Shown: positions 25,312-34,319, numbered from the stretch's first letter. The stretch: DNA of 44,792 nucleotides from an uncultured Eubacterium sp. (GCA_900552795.1 USBB01000020.1:1-44792), one strand, 5' to 3'. Numbers and translations: made by a program. Notes: generated by a model not told the origin, from the letters alone.

Positions 25312-26104
25312 AATTTTTAGCTTCGCTTTTAAGCTTCTTTCTGTTTAATATCATAATTAAAGCTCCGCCTGCCACAATCAATATTGAAATAAACTGAGAT
25401 GTAGATAAAAATCCTATCTCACCTCGATAATCATTTCTTAAAAACTCTATTAAAAATCTTCCAACTCCATATACAAACATATATGTACAGCCTATATCTC
25501 CTGCAACATGCCCATACTTCAAAGATTTCTTCGCTCCCTTAAAAACTATATCTGCAAGAACAATAAGAACTATTACAATCACAAAATCACCAACAGCTGA
25601 TATAAGCTGTGTCGGAATTAATTTAATTCCTGAAGGAGACATACTTTCAGGCGGAAATACAACGCCAAACCACGAATCCGTCTCACGCCCGTAACAGCAG
25701 CCTGCAAGAAAACAGCCTATTCTTCCAAAACCCTGTGCTAGTGCTATTTCAGGCATAATAAGGTCGAAATACTCCATAAAAGATAACTTTTTAATATGGG
25801 TATAAAGCCACCCGACAAAAACTCCTGCAATAACGCCTCCATACAATACAAAACCTGACGAACCCAGTACTGCAAGAGGATCCTTTAAAAAGTCGCCAAA
25901 ATCTACTATAACATACAGCAGCTTAGCTCCGAGAAAGCCGCATAAACCAGCAAGAATCGCAATATCTATGACAGCCTCATCAGACATCTGCTTCTTTTTG
26001 GCCCGATAGCACCCCAGAAACAATGCCGCAATAAAGCCTATTCCAATCATTAATCCATAACCATGTACAGACAATCCGCCTATTTTAAATAATTCCGGTC
26101 TCAT
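25310..26104 (-). CDS. lgt: Prolipoprotein diacylglyceryl transferase
   Basis: Membrane enzyme that moves diacylglycerol from phosphatidylglycerol to the lipobox cysteine of prelipoproteins, the first step of lipoprotein maturation. The 264 residues have about seven membrane segments. Near the N-terminus is VHGYGLMIGIGF (H14). The Lgt signature is GRIGCFLAGCCYGRE near residues 126-140. A late arginine motif YGVGRFLIEFLRND is also present. The start ATG follows AAGAAAGGACTAAGTTA, and the gene lies 30 bases after the YkgJ-type gene. The fused amino-acid importer next door carries a lipobox and is a plausible substrate. Confidence 0.95.
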   Translation of the reverse strand: MRPELFKIGGLSVHGYGLMIGIGFIAALFLGCYRAKKKQMSDEAVIDIAILAGLCGFLGAKLLYVIVDFGDFLKDPLAVLGSSGFVLYGGVIAGVFVGWLYTHIKKLSFMEYFDLIMPEIALAQGFGRIGCFLAGCCYGRETDSWFGVVFPPESMSPSGIKLIPTQLISAVGDFVIVIVLIVLADIVFKGAKKSLKYGHVAGDIGCTYMFVYGVGRFLIEFLRNDYRGEIGFLSTSQFISILIVAGGALIMILNRKKLKSEAKN

Positions 26105-26134
26105 TAACTTAGTCCTTTCTTTAAAGTATATTTA

Positions 26135-26830
26135 CTAATTAATCCCCAACATATGATACGCTTCGTAAAGCCTTTCCTTAAACTGTACAAAAAAGTCTTT
26201 ATCAAAATTATATCCTGTCATATAGAACGTTTTTAAGGTATACATGCATATAGTCTTAACCTGCGTAGCCGCAAGCTGACTGTCAGATGTCTGCATACAC
26301 TCATTTATTGCCGCGCTTATTCTTTTTATGTACTTATGCCATAAGACTACATACTCATCATACTCTTTAATATTATCGCAATCAATCCACTTTTTTACTT
26401 TTATTTTCGATAAATTACTCTTCTTACACTGACCTGTCTGCAGTATATAATGAAATGTCTCCTCATCAGCCCAGTATCTTCCAAGCGGAAAAAGTCTGCA
26501 CATAGCAGGTCGTGCGCCATGTACCGTGCACCTTTCTTCTTCATTTAAAAATGCACATCCGCCTGTCTTTTCATCCATCTTTAAATTCGGCAGCAAGACA
26601 TCATCGACTTTATTTATAGCAATTTTATCCGCAAGAAGCTGCTCAAATGTTTGTCCAAGATGCTTCTCAAGTCTGTATACATCATATGGATCAAGTACTA
26701 TAGTATCTCCCATTCCGTAGCAGCACTTTGTCGTACATCCGCTGCAGCCGGCAGTGTCTGCCTTTACAAGATCATTCAGATCATATAGTCTGCCATCCGA
26801 AATTTCCTCAAGACTGCAATTTCTAATCAT
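26135..26830 (-). CDS. YkgJ-family cysteine cluster protein
   Basis: 231 residues. The N-terminal half carries the metal-binding cysteine pattern CSGCTTKCC (C29, C32, C36, C37), followed by GGCAFL, RCTVHGARPAMCRLFPLGR and QTGQCKK. The family is annotated as a putative zinc- or iron-chelating domain; the biochemical role is not established. The C-terminal half is helical. It overlaps nth by 8 bases (ATGATTAG), so it is translationally coupled to a DNA repair gene. This is the second Cys-cluster protein of this superfamily in the window, besides the FliB-like one. Confidence 0.85.
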   Translation of the reverse strand: MIRNCSLEEISDGRLYDLNDLVKADTAGCSGCTTKCCYGMGDTIVLDPYDVYRLEKHLGQTFEQLLADKIAINKVDDVLLPNLKMDEKTGGCAFLNEEERCTVHGARPAMCRLFPLGRYWADEETFHYILQTGQCKKSNLSKIKVKKWIDCDNIKEYDEYVVLWHKYIKRISAAINECMQTSDSQLAATQVKTICMYTLKTFYMTGYNFDKDFFVQFKERLYEAYHMLGIN

Positions 26831-27470
26831 GCTCCGTCACTCCATTCTTAGCGCATATATCATTTAAACAGCATTCCTTACAAAACGGTTTTGTTCTTGC
26901 AGTACATACAATTCTGCCATGCTCGACAAATCTATGGCATAGGTCACTGCCCTCCTCTTTCGGAACGATCTTTAAAAGCGCCATTTCCACTTTCTTCGGT
27001 TCTTTTATATCTTTAACAAGTCCTATTCTGTTAGAAAGTCTTATACAATGCGTATCAGTCACTATAGCAGGCTTACCGAAAACATCTCCCATAATAAGAT
27101 TCGCGCTTTTTCTTCCAACTCCCGGCAAAAGCAGAAGTTCGTCAAAATCATCCGGCACTTTATCATCATACTTTTCATGCAGCATCTTCATACATAAGCT
27201 TATATCACGTGCCTTACTCTTCCCAAGACCGCATGGTCTTACTATTTCTTCTATATCATTCACATCAGCCGATGCCAGCGACTCTATTGATGGATATTTT
27301 TCAAACAATCCCGCCACAACCACATTCACTCTGGCATCAGTGCACTGTGCTGCAAGCCTGACACTCACAAGGAGCTTCCATGCCTCGTCATAGTCTAGTG
27401 TGCAGCCGGCATCCGGATATTCTTTCTTTAATCTATCTATTACCTCAAGTACTAATTGCTTCTTAGTCAT
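26823..27470 (-). CDS. nth: Endonuclease III
   Basis: DNA glycosylase/AP lyase that removes oxidised pyrimidines. The 215 residues include the helix-hairpin-helix LLPGVGRKSAN with the catalytic lysine, and the catalytic aspartate in TDTHCIRLSNR. The C-terminal 4Fe-4S ligands are CTARTKPFCKECCLNDIC, spaced C-x7-C-x2-C-x5-C, one residue longer in the first gap than E. coli Nth (C-x6-C). It lies 27 bases after the phospholipase-family gene and overlaps the YkgJ-type gene downstream. Confidence 0.95.
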   Translation of the reverse strand: MTKKQLVLEVIDRLKKEYPDAGCTLDYDEAWKLLVSVRLAAQCTDARVNVVVAGLFEKYPSIESLASADVNDIEEIVRPCGLGKSKARDISLCMKMLHEKYDDKVPDDFDELLLLPGVGRKSANLIMGDVFGKPAIVTDTHCIRLSNRIGLVKDIKEPKKVEMALLKIVPKEEGSDLCHRFVEHGRIVCTARTKPFCKECCLNDICAKNGVTEHD

Positions 27471-27497
27471 AAATCTTTACCCACTGTTAAAGGTTTT

Positions 27498-28076
27498 CTA
27501 TAATCTTTGTACAACCACAGGAAGTGCACTGAGGGTATCGATTCTGCGCCCCTCGTTAGTCTCAAATGCGTTCAGCATTGTGTCCGCAACAACCTGTGAT
27601 ACTTTTGTAATATAATTATAATCGCTTGAAAATCCATGCACATCTGAATTAAGATATTCGTTATGTGTCTTCTCTATCCAGTCGCACAATTTCTTCGCTG
27701 ATGTTATATCTATGTCATTTTCAGGCAAATTATCATCTAAAGCACGAATATATGAACAAAAATCAACTTCATACACGCAATGCTGTGCAAGCGTTCCATC
27801 ATAAATATTATTATGCGGATACGTAAAATAATCCTCTATATAATGAAGTGCATATCCGAGCTTAAGATATGAGCGCCAGTTCATAGCTCCCCACTGCTCC
27901 AAATTATAAAGCTTCTTGCATGTTTTCTCTATTGTTGCATCCCATGTATGCCCTACATAATATGTATGCACAAGCAAATCTGGCGTAATACTTCCAAGTA
28001 GCAGCCAGAATTTACCTGCTGCAGAAAGGTTAGTTGACAATCTCTTTGTAATCTTAATATGACTTATTTTATTCAT
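27498..28076 (-). CDS. Zinc-dependent phospholipase C family protein
   Basis: 192 residues related to the PC-PLC/alpha-toxin helical zinc fold. Likely metal ligands lie in GSITPDLLVHTYYVGHTWD and in YALHYIEDYFTYPHN, with a later His in AQHCVYEVDF. There is no signal peptide, unlike secreted phospholipases, so it is likely cytoplasmic with an unknown substrate. Two consecutive ATGs follow GGAGTAA; the second (28076) has the better spacing. It probably heads an operon with nth, the YkgJ-type gene and lgt. Confidence 0.82.
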   Translation of the reverse strand: MNKISHIKITKRLSTNLSAAGKFWLLLGSITPDLLVHTYYVGHTWDATIEKTCKKLYNLEQWGAMNWRSYLKLGYALHYIEDYFTYPHNNIYDGTLAQHCVYEVDFCSYIRALDDNLPENDIDITSAKKLCDWIEKTHNEYLNSDVHGFSSDYNYITKVSQVVADTMLNAFETNEGRRIDTLSALPVVVQRL

Positions 28077-28165
28077 CATTTACTCCAAAATATAAAAACC
28101 ACACACCAAGTTACCGATTAAACAGATTTAACCAAATAGCATTATAACACTATAGCTTAATTATC

Positions 28166-30604
28166 TCAACTTAATTCCAGCAAAGTATCAATAAGTTTTA
28201 TAAGTTTTTTAAAATCAATTGGTTTTGACAAATATCCGCTCATTCCACACCTTTTCGCTTCTTTCTTATCCTCATAAAAAGCATTTGCAGTCATTGCAAC
28301 CACAGGTATATTTCTTATATCATCCCTGTCCATCTGCCTTATTTTTGTTGTAGCAGCATATCCGTCAAGCACAGGCATTTTTATATCCATAAGTACTATA
28401 TCATAATAATTTTTATCACTTTCTGACAGTTTTTCTATTGCTATCATTCCGTCTGCTGCCTCTTCAACCTTAAATCCTGCTTCCTTTAAAAATACTCCTG
28501 CAATCTCCCGGTTCATATCGTTATCCTCTACAAGCAGTACTCTCTTATCCGTTCTGCTGTCTTTTCTTTGAAGAACAGACTCATCACAATCAAATTTTGA
28601 ACCCTCAACTATATTATTAACTATATGTTTACGTTTTCTTAAATTTATGCGTATTATAAACTTGGTACCGCTTCCTTCCTGACTCTCCACACTAATCTCA
28701 CCACCCATAAGTTTTAACATATTCTTTGTTATTGATAGGCCAAGACCTGTTCCTGCAATTTTACTTTCAGTAGAATCCTTTTCTCTTTCAAAAGGATCAA
28801 AAATATAAGTAAGAAACTCTTTGGATACTCCTATACCATTATCAGCTATTATAAATTCGTATCTTCCATAATTCTTTTGGAAGCTTTCAAGTTCATGAAG
28901 ACTTAATGTAACCTGACCGCCCTCTGCTGTATATTTTATTGCATTGCCTAAAACATTTATCATAATCTGTTCTAATTTCAGTTCATCAACATAAACATCC
29001 GCTTCCTTTATCTGCTCAATATCCGTCACCAGATTTATATTTTTGCTTTTTGCCTGATTTTTGGTCATATCAACAAGATCGTTTATAAGCTTTAACAAAT
29101 TACACTGTTTTTCCCTTATCTTCATTCTTCCGCTTTCTATAAAACTCATATCCAGAACATCGTTTATAAGCTTCAAAAGATGTTCGCTTGACATTCCTAT
29201 TTTTTCAAGACATGATCTCACATTATCCTCATCATTAATATTTGCAAGAGCTATATTTTTATAACCGATAATTGCATTCATAGGCGTTCTCATATCATGC
29301 GACATATTTGATAAAAATTTGCTTTTTGCTTCATTTGCACGTTTCTCCCTTTCCATCGTTTCTTTTAACTTATCATTTAAATTCTGCTCTGCATTAAGCT
29401 TTGCTTTCTCCTCCAATTTTATTCTTGATATATCTACAATCTGCAAAGACTGTATTACAAGTGTTGATGTAATTCCTATTATAATAACAATTCTTTCCGG
29501 AAACATATTGAATCCGAAATTCACACCTTCTATTACAAACGCAAGCGTCATAGGTACAAAACCTAAAAATACAAATTTAAGTTCATAATTTTTCCGGCTG
29601 ATAATTTCATTTATTATACACATAAACATTACTATAATTACAGGCACCGCCACAATAATAGTATATCCGTAGCTTATATACACATCACCTATGCCTAAAA
29701 GCTGAAATGCCATCATAAGACAAAGGTTAAGCACAAGAATGATATTGCACACAAAAATCACTTTTTGCGGTTTTGAACTTTCAATATAATTTAACATATG
29801 GCATCCCCATACTATCAGCACAAGATGGAGCGGCATAACCCACACAAGATTGCAGACTATTGGATTTTTGACTATAACAGGCAAATATATGGAAACTTCA
29901 TTTACAAATAAAAGGAAAGCTGCTGCCAGTTCAAAAAAGAACAACGAAAGCCCTGCCTTTGTGGTTGCTTTATGATTCAGCTTATGGCTTAAGTAAAATG
30001 ATATTGAAAATATTGCCATGACAACAATCCCCAAAAATATAAGAATCATCCTGCCGCACTTTGCATCAACAAAATCATACATCGCATAGCCTTTTCCGCT
30101 GCACATCTGTCCAAACAACACCTTATAAGCATCAAGCGATCTCGTTCCGTAATAATTTCTTATCTTAATTTGTATATGATCTGATGTCCTGATACCCTTA
30201 TTTTCAACAAAGCCAACTGCCATTCCCGGTGCTTTTGAAAATGAAGGATAAGTTCCTGGCATGCCAAAATCATAAACATTTTTTCCGTTTATTCTGACTT
30301 CTATTGATAAATTATTTACGAACAAGAATAGCATTTCATCAACCGGAATATCCTCTGCTACATGTCCGCGTATAATGACATTATCATATTCTGTTAAATT
30401 TTTAAGCGAATTTTTGTCGAGATTTTCCCAATTAACGCCGTCATAACTGTATTTGCCTGTGATATCGACCGGCTTCAGCTCACCACGCGGCTTAACATCA
30501 TATCCAAATGATATAATACTCATTATTCCAATTAATGCGGCAAGCACAATAATTGATGATATCAAAACCACTTCCAATTTTCTTCTTTTAAAGAATTCGT
30601 CCAT
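28166..30604 (-). CDS. Hybrid sensor histidine kinase with seven-helix membrane sensor
   Basis: 812 residues. TM1 (13-32) is followed by an extracytoplasmic domain (about 35-180) and a block of about seven membrane helices (185-390), resembling 7TMR-DISM receptors. A coiled coil (395-425) leads to a HisKA domain with H436 in SHDMRTPMN. The HATPase domain follows (ADNGIGVS, GTGLGLSI). The receiver domain has acidic residues in VEDND, the phospho-acceptor D740 in LMDIKMP, and the C-terminal Lys in SKPID. There is no HPt or output domain, so a partner must be encoded elsewhere. It is transcribed divergently from the PqqD-HprK operon. The ATG follows GAAGGTAACTTATT. Confidence 0.92.
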   Translation of the reverse strand: MDEFFKRRKLEVVLISSIIVLAALIGIMSIISFGYDVKPRGELKPVDITGKYSYDGVNWENLDKNSLKNLTEYDNVIIRGHVAEDIPVDEMLFLFVNNLSIEVRINGKNVYDFGMPGTYPSFSKAPGMAVGFVENKGIRTSDHIQIKIRNYYGTRSLDAYKVLFGQMCSGKGYAMYDFVDAKCGRMILIFLGIVVMAIFSISFYLSHKLNHKATTKAGLSLFFFELAAAFLLFVNEVSIYLPVIVKNPIVCNLVWVMPLHLVLIVWGCHMLNYIESSKPQKVIFVCNIILVLNLCLMMAFQLLGIGDVYISYGYTIIVAVPVIIVMFMCIINEIISRKNYELKFVFLGFVPMTLAFVIEGVNFGFNMFPERIVIIIGITSTLVIQSLQIVDISRIKLEEKAKLNAEQNLNDKLKETMEREKRANEAKSKFLSNMSHDMRTPMNAIIGYKNIALANINDEDNVRSCLEKIGMSSEHLLKLINDVLDMSFIESGRMKIREKQCNLLKLINDLVDMTKNQAKSKNINLVTDIEQIKEADVYVDELKLEQIMINVLGNAIKYTAEGGQVTLSLHELESFQKNYGRYEFIIADNGIGVSKEFLTYIFDPFEREKDSTESKIAGTGLGLSITKNMLKLMGGEISVESQEGSGTKFIIRINLRKRKHIVNNIVEGSKFDCDESVLQRKDSRTDKRVLLVEDNDMNREIAGVFLKEAGFKVEEAADGMIAIEKLSESDKNYYDIVLMDIKMPVLDGYAATTKIRQMDRDDIRNIPVVAMTANAFYEDKKEAKRCGMSGYLSKPIDFKKLIKLIDTLLELS

Positions 30605-30656
30605 AATAAGTTACCTTCATTTCCTAATTTAGTCTTATAATCTTATTTTCCGGGTA

Positions 30657-30665
30657 ATTATAGCA
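30657..30665 (-). promoter_or_regulatory. Extended -10 of the histidine kinase promoter
   Basis: TGCTATAAT on the minus strand, about 55 bases before the kinase start. No good -35 is present. It faces a similar extended -10 on the other strand. Confidence 0.45.
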
Positions 30666-30680
30666 TTTTAATAATATACA

Positions 30681-30689
30681 TGGTATAAT
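30681..30689 (+). promoter_or_regulatory. Extended -10 of the PqqD-HprK/ABC operon promoter
   Basis: TGGTATAAT on the plus strand with no recognisable -35. The leader of about 115 bases contains the hairpin element at 30711-30737. Confidence 0.45.
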
Positions 30690-30710
30690 GTACGCGAACA
30701 CGACGAACCG

Positions 30711-30748
30711 AGCGGCTGCGAGCAGACATCTGCCGCTGTCAAAAACAG
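30711..30748. repeat. Hairpin element in the leader of the PqqD-HprK operon
   Basis: AGCGGC (30711-30716) pairs with GCCGCT (30732-30737), and CTGT (30736-30739) could alternatively pair with ACAG (30745-30748). It contains the 13-mer GAGCAGACATCTG also found in the greA leader element. It may be a repeat copy or a leader structure. Confidence 0.4.
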
Positions 30749-30809
30749 CTCACTGATTCTATTTCTATTACGCCGCTAATGCGTCTATTATCTGAGAGGG
30801 GACCTGCGT

Positions 30810-32012
30810 ATGAAAATAAAAAATACATTTGCTATAAAAAATATAAATAACAAAACTTTCTTAATTCCTTTCGGACAGTCTGTCGCCGCACAACAACGTG
30901 CTTTGGAATTAAACAGTACAGGTGTTTTTATATGTAACGCCTTAAAAAATGACTTGTCAGATGACGAGCTGCTGTCTCTAATCATTAATGAATACCATCC
31001 TGACAATGAAGATATTAAAAATATTGCAGCAGATATACGCAGCTTCCTTCAGATTTTAAAGGCATACAATACACTTGAATGTAATGACGATACATTTTTT
31101 ATTCCGACCGGTATCCCTTTTATCCAATACATGAAAATAGCCGGTATAACCATAAAGCTTACTGCACCAAAAGCACTTATTCATCCTGACTTTGAAAGCT
31201 TCAAAATCGACGAAAAAGATATTGATAATAACAGTGCATCTGAAGTTACCTGTGCAGATTTATGTATTGACGTCACCGATTGTATGAGCCCGATTAAACC
31301 CACCGGAAATATATTAATTCGCAGCGAAGAACTCATGATTATTGATTCCCACAGCGAATATATTTGTATTTACCTTAATTGTAACAGATTAAAAGAGTGG
31401 CATTTGTCGAAAAATCTGCAAAATTGTAAAATTTTTTGCTCTGATGTCGACTTTTGTGCCAGAGATGAACTTTTTAATGCAATAAGAATGATTTTCCTTG
31501 TAAAAGCACAATCGAAAAATCTGTTTGCAATACACTCATCATCACTTCTTTACAATAACAAGGCATGGCTTTTTTCAGGCCATTCGGGAGCCGGAAAAAG
31601 CACGCATACATCTCTTTGGAAGCAGCTTTTTAATACGCCTCTGATAAACGGTGATTTAAACCTTATCGGAATAAAAGACAACAAACCGACAATTTACGGC
31701 ATTCCGTGGTGCGGCACATCACAAATTTTTGACAACAAAACTTATCCTCTCGGCGGCATCATATTTTTAAGAAAATCAGACTGTGATGAGATTATTGAAC
31801 CTGAAAATCACAAAAAGATACTTGCTATAATGAGCAGACTTATATCCCCATCATGGACTATTGAAATGATGGAGAAAAATCTTGCTTTTTCAGAGCAGTT
31901 GTTTAACCTTATCTTCACCGCAAATCTGAAATGCACAAAAAACACATCAGCGGCAATTACCGCCAAAAAAAGCATAGACTCTTATTTAGAAAATAACGGA
32001 GACCTTAGTTAA
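30810..32012 (+). CDS. PqqD-like domain fused to HprK-like kinase domain
   Basis: 400 residues. Residues 1-95 fit a PqqD fold (LELNSTGVFICNALKN, then helices), the fold used as a RiPP recognition element that binds leader peptides. Residues about 235-400 fit the HPr kinase/PEPCK-like nucleotide fold, with AIHSSSLLYNNKAWLF, Walker A GHSGAGKST (257-265), GD (281-282) and IPWCGTS. HprK-like proteins in some lasso peptide clusters phosphorylate precursors. The ATG follows GAGAGGGGACCTGCGT. One base separates its stop from the ABC exporter start, so they form an operon. The proposed role is recognition and phosphorylation or handling of a peptide substrate; this is inferred. Confidence 0.82.
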   Translation: MKIKNTFAIKNINNKTFLIPFGQSVAAQQRALELNSTGVFICNALKNDLSDDELLSLIINEYHPDNEDIKNIAADIRSFLQILKAYNTLECNDDTFFIPTGIPFIQYMKIAGITIKLTAPKALIHPDFESFKIDEKDIDNNSASEVTCADLCIDVTDCMSPIKPTGNILIRSEELMIIDSHSEYICIYLNCNRLKEWHLSKNLQNCKIFCSDVDFCARDELFNAIRMIFLVKAQSKNLFAIHSSSLLYNNKAWLFSGHSGAGKSTHTSLWKQLFNTPLINGDLNLIGIKDNKPTIYGIPWCGTSQIFDNKTYPLGGIIFLRKSDCDEIIEPENHKKILAIMSRLISPSWTIEMMEKNLAFSEQLFNLIFTANLKCTKNTSAAITAKKSIDSYLENNGDLS

Positions 32013-32013
32013 T

Positions 32014-33780
32014 ATGAATTTTATAAAACATATTTTGAAGCGCATAAAAGAGGGCATGTTAAAAAAAATGTGGCTTGAAACAAAATGGATATACGGTTAT
32101 GCCAGACAATACTGGAAGCAGATAATTATATACACATTAATTGGCCTTGGCGGCACTGTCTTAGGTTTTACCGCAAGCATTATTTCAAAGGATCTTGTAG
32201 ATATTATCACAGGACACCAGACAGGTGCACTGCTTACAACTTTCTGTCTGATGATTGGCTTTAATATAGGAAATCTTATTGTCAACCAGCTGTCAAATTA
32301 CATATCAAGCTGGATTTCTATAAGAGTTAACAACGAAATAAAAGCAGACATTTTTGAAAAAATTCTTATTACAAAATGGGAACCGCTTACACAATATCAC
32401 ACCGGAGATTTGCTTACACGCTGGAGTACCGATGCTTCCTCAATCGCAGACGGTGTATTAAACTGGATTCCAAATCTTATTATAAATATTTTTAAATTTA
32501 TCGCAGCATTCGCCATTGTCATCTACCACGATGCAACCTTTGCGATTTTTGCCTCCATAGGTATGCCGGTCAGCCTGATTATGTCAAGAACGCTCATGCG
32601 TCGCCTTGTTAACAACAATGAGCGAAGTGCGGCAATGAACGCCAAAATGTCCGGCTTTAACCAGGAAGCATTTTCCAATATACAGACAATCAAGGCTTTT
32701 GACATGATTAAGCTCTATGGAAAACGTCTGCGTGATTTACAGCATGAATACCTGAATATGAAAATGGATTTTCAGAAAATGTCTGTAATGACATCATTTA
32801 TAATGACTATTATCGGATTTATAGTAACCTACAGTTCATACGGATGGGGAATATACCGCGTCTGGAGCGGTGCAATAAGCTATGGTACAATGACACTGTT
32901 TTTATCATTATCAAGCCAACTCTCTGCAACGTTAAATACACTGGTAGGTCTTGTTCCCACTGCCATATCACTTACAACCTCCGCTGGCAGACTTATGGAT
33001 ATACTTGATATGCCGCGGGAAAATTATCAGGCTTCCGACAGCGTATCAGAACTATATAATAAATACTATTCAGACGGAATAAGCTTAAAAATTGACCATA
33101 TCAAATATTCATATATGAATGGTTCCACTGTTTTTGAAAATGCTTCTATAGAGGCACATCCTCACGAGGTTGTCGGTCTCGTAGGACCTTCAGGCAAAGG
33201 AAAAACCACAATGCTCAGGCTTATCCTTGCACTTGCCGATGTCTGTGAGGGTGAAGCTTATATATATGGCGGCAGCGACACTGCTTCCCGGATTGACATA
33301 TCACCTTCCACAAGAAAGCTTTTTTCTTATGTTCCTCAAGGAAACACTATGTTTTCAGGAACTATCGCCGAAAATATGAGAAATGTAAAGCAGGACGCTA
33401 CAGACGAAGAAATAATACAGGCGCTGAAATTAAGCTGTGCATGGGAATTTGTTCAACATCTGCCTCTCGGAATAAACAGTATGATAAAAGAACGCGGCGG
33501 CGGTTTCTCTGAGGGACAGGCACAACGCCTATCGATTGCAAGAGCGCTCCTTAGAAAGTCACCTATTCTTCTGCTTGATGAAGCCACCTCCGCGCTTGAC
33601 GTGGCAACTGAACGAATGGTACTTAAAAATATAATGTCCGACAACTATCCGAGAACATGTATTGTCACAACGCACCGCCCGACTGTACTTAACCTTTGCA
33701 AACGTGTATATTCAATAGATAATAAACAATGTATCATACTTGATGAAAAAGATATTGAAACAATGATAAATAATTTTTAG
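32014..33780 (+). CDS. ABC exporter, fused membrane and ATPase domains
   Basis: 588 residues. A six-helix type I exporter membrane domain (about 35-320) is followed by an ATPase domain with Walker A GPSGKGKTT (about 391), Q-loop YVPQGNTMFSG, signature FSEGQAQR (about 498, where LSGGQ is usual) and Walker B ILLLDEATSALD. The switch histidine is in VTTHRPT. There is no N-terminal C39 peptidase domain, so any leader cleavage needs another enzyme. It is encoded one base after the PqqD-HprK gene. A homodimer exporting the product of the neighbouring locus is likely. Confidence 0.9.
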   Translation: MNFIKHILKRIKEGMLKKMWLETKWIYGYARQYWKQIIIYTLIGLGGTVLGFTASIISKDLVDIITGHQTGALLTTFCLMIGFNIGNLIVNQLSNYISSWISIRVNNEIKADIFEKILITKWEPLTQYHTGDLLTRWSTDASSIADGVLNWIPNLIINIFKFIAAFAIVIYHDATFAIFASIGMPVSLIMSRTLMRRLVNNNERSAAMNAKMSGFNQEAFSNIQTIKAFDMIKLYGKRLRDLQHEYLNMKMDFQKMSVMTSFIMTIIGFIVTYSSYGWGIYRVWSGAISYGTMTLFLSLSSQLSATLNTLVGLVPTAISLTTSAGRLMDILDMPRENYQASDSVSELYNKYYSDGISLKIDHIKYSYMNGSTVFENASIEAHPHEVVGLVGPSGKGKTTMLRLILALADVCEGEAYIYGGSDTASRIDISPSTRKLFSYVPQGNTMFSGTIAENMRNVKQDATDEEIIQALKLSCAWEFVQHLPLGINSMIKERGGGFSEGQAQRLSIARALLRKSPILLLDEATSALDVATERMVLKNIMSDNYPRTCIVTTHRPTVLNLCKRVYSIDNKQCIILDEKDIETMINNF

Positions 33781-33827
33781 TACAACTTGCAAATAGGGAA
33801 TTTCATCGAAATTTCCTCGTATTACAC

Positions 33828-33911
33828 AAAAAGTAACCCCTGTGTCAAATTGATATGTACCCGTAATCCCGAGTACATATCAATCCCTTATCTGACACAA
33901 GGGTTACTTTT
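33828..33911. terminator. Long nested inverted repeat, possible bidirectional terminator
   Basis: AAAAGTAACCC (33829-33839) pairs with GGGTTACTTTT (33901-33911), TGTGTCA (33841-33847) with TGACACA (33893-33899), and ATTGATATGTAC (33849-33860) with GTACATATCAAT (33873-33884). That is 30 paired bases in an element of about 83. It lies between two convergent genes. T-runs are short (four on plus, five on minus), so it may be a mobile palindromic repeat serving as a terminator. Confidence 0.6.
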
Positions 33912-33944
33912 AGAAAGGTGGTTTCCGAAAATAACTTATATTTA

Positions 33945-34319
33945 TTAATTTGGTTCGTCTGTCATCCACGCGCCTGTAATCACAAGTCCATCCTCAGCAC
34001 TTACCGTAACATCACCAAGTCCGATATTATCCTTAGGATTGTTCCAGTAACTATAATCAATAGCTATCTGAGTTCCAGCAGAAGAACCTCTTAATGTTCC
34101 GCTTGAACCCTGATATTCTACAGGCATGTTAAATGATAAAAACAATGTCTGCTTACTGCATGAATGGGTTGTGTCATGCTTTGCATCAACCTGTATTCTG
34201 TAAATATTGTTAGCCTGCTGATGAATTCTTGCTGTTACCGTATAACAACCGCTTGCTGCATATACACCCTCAACCGTCTCATCCAATTCTACCAAAACCG
34301 GTTTCTCATAACTACTCAT
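33945..34319 (-). CDS. Leader-bearing 124-residue protein (YEKP...EGVYAASG), candidate substrate of the PqqD-HprK/ABC system
   Basis: No signal peptide. Residues 1-24 (SSYEKPVLVELDETVEG then VYAASG) look like the conserved leader seen on small clostridial peptides. The rest is polar, beta-rich and glycine/serine-rich (YTVTARIHQ, YRIQVDAKHDTTHS, GTQIAIDYSYW, DGLVITGAWM), with just two cysteines (C25 right after the leader, C54). It looks like a small beta-sandwich rather than a short RiPP core. It is convergent with the PqqD-HprK/ABC operon and has its own promoter (34420-34449) and AAAGGGGG ribosome site. No function is established. Confidence 0.8.
   Translation of the reverse strand: MSSYEKPVLVELDETVEGVYAASGCYTVTARIHQQANNIYRIQVDAKHDTTHSCSKQTLFLSFNMPVEYQGSSGTLRGSSAGTQIAIDYSYWNNPKDNIGLGDVTVSAEDGLVITGAWMTDEPN

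Noticed and set aside
32014..33780. Bacteriocin exporter with C39 leader peptidase
   Set aside because: The protein starts directly with the membrane domain; no peptidase domain or catalytic Cys/His is present.
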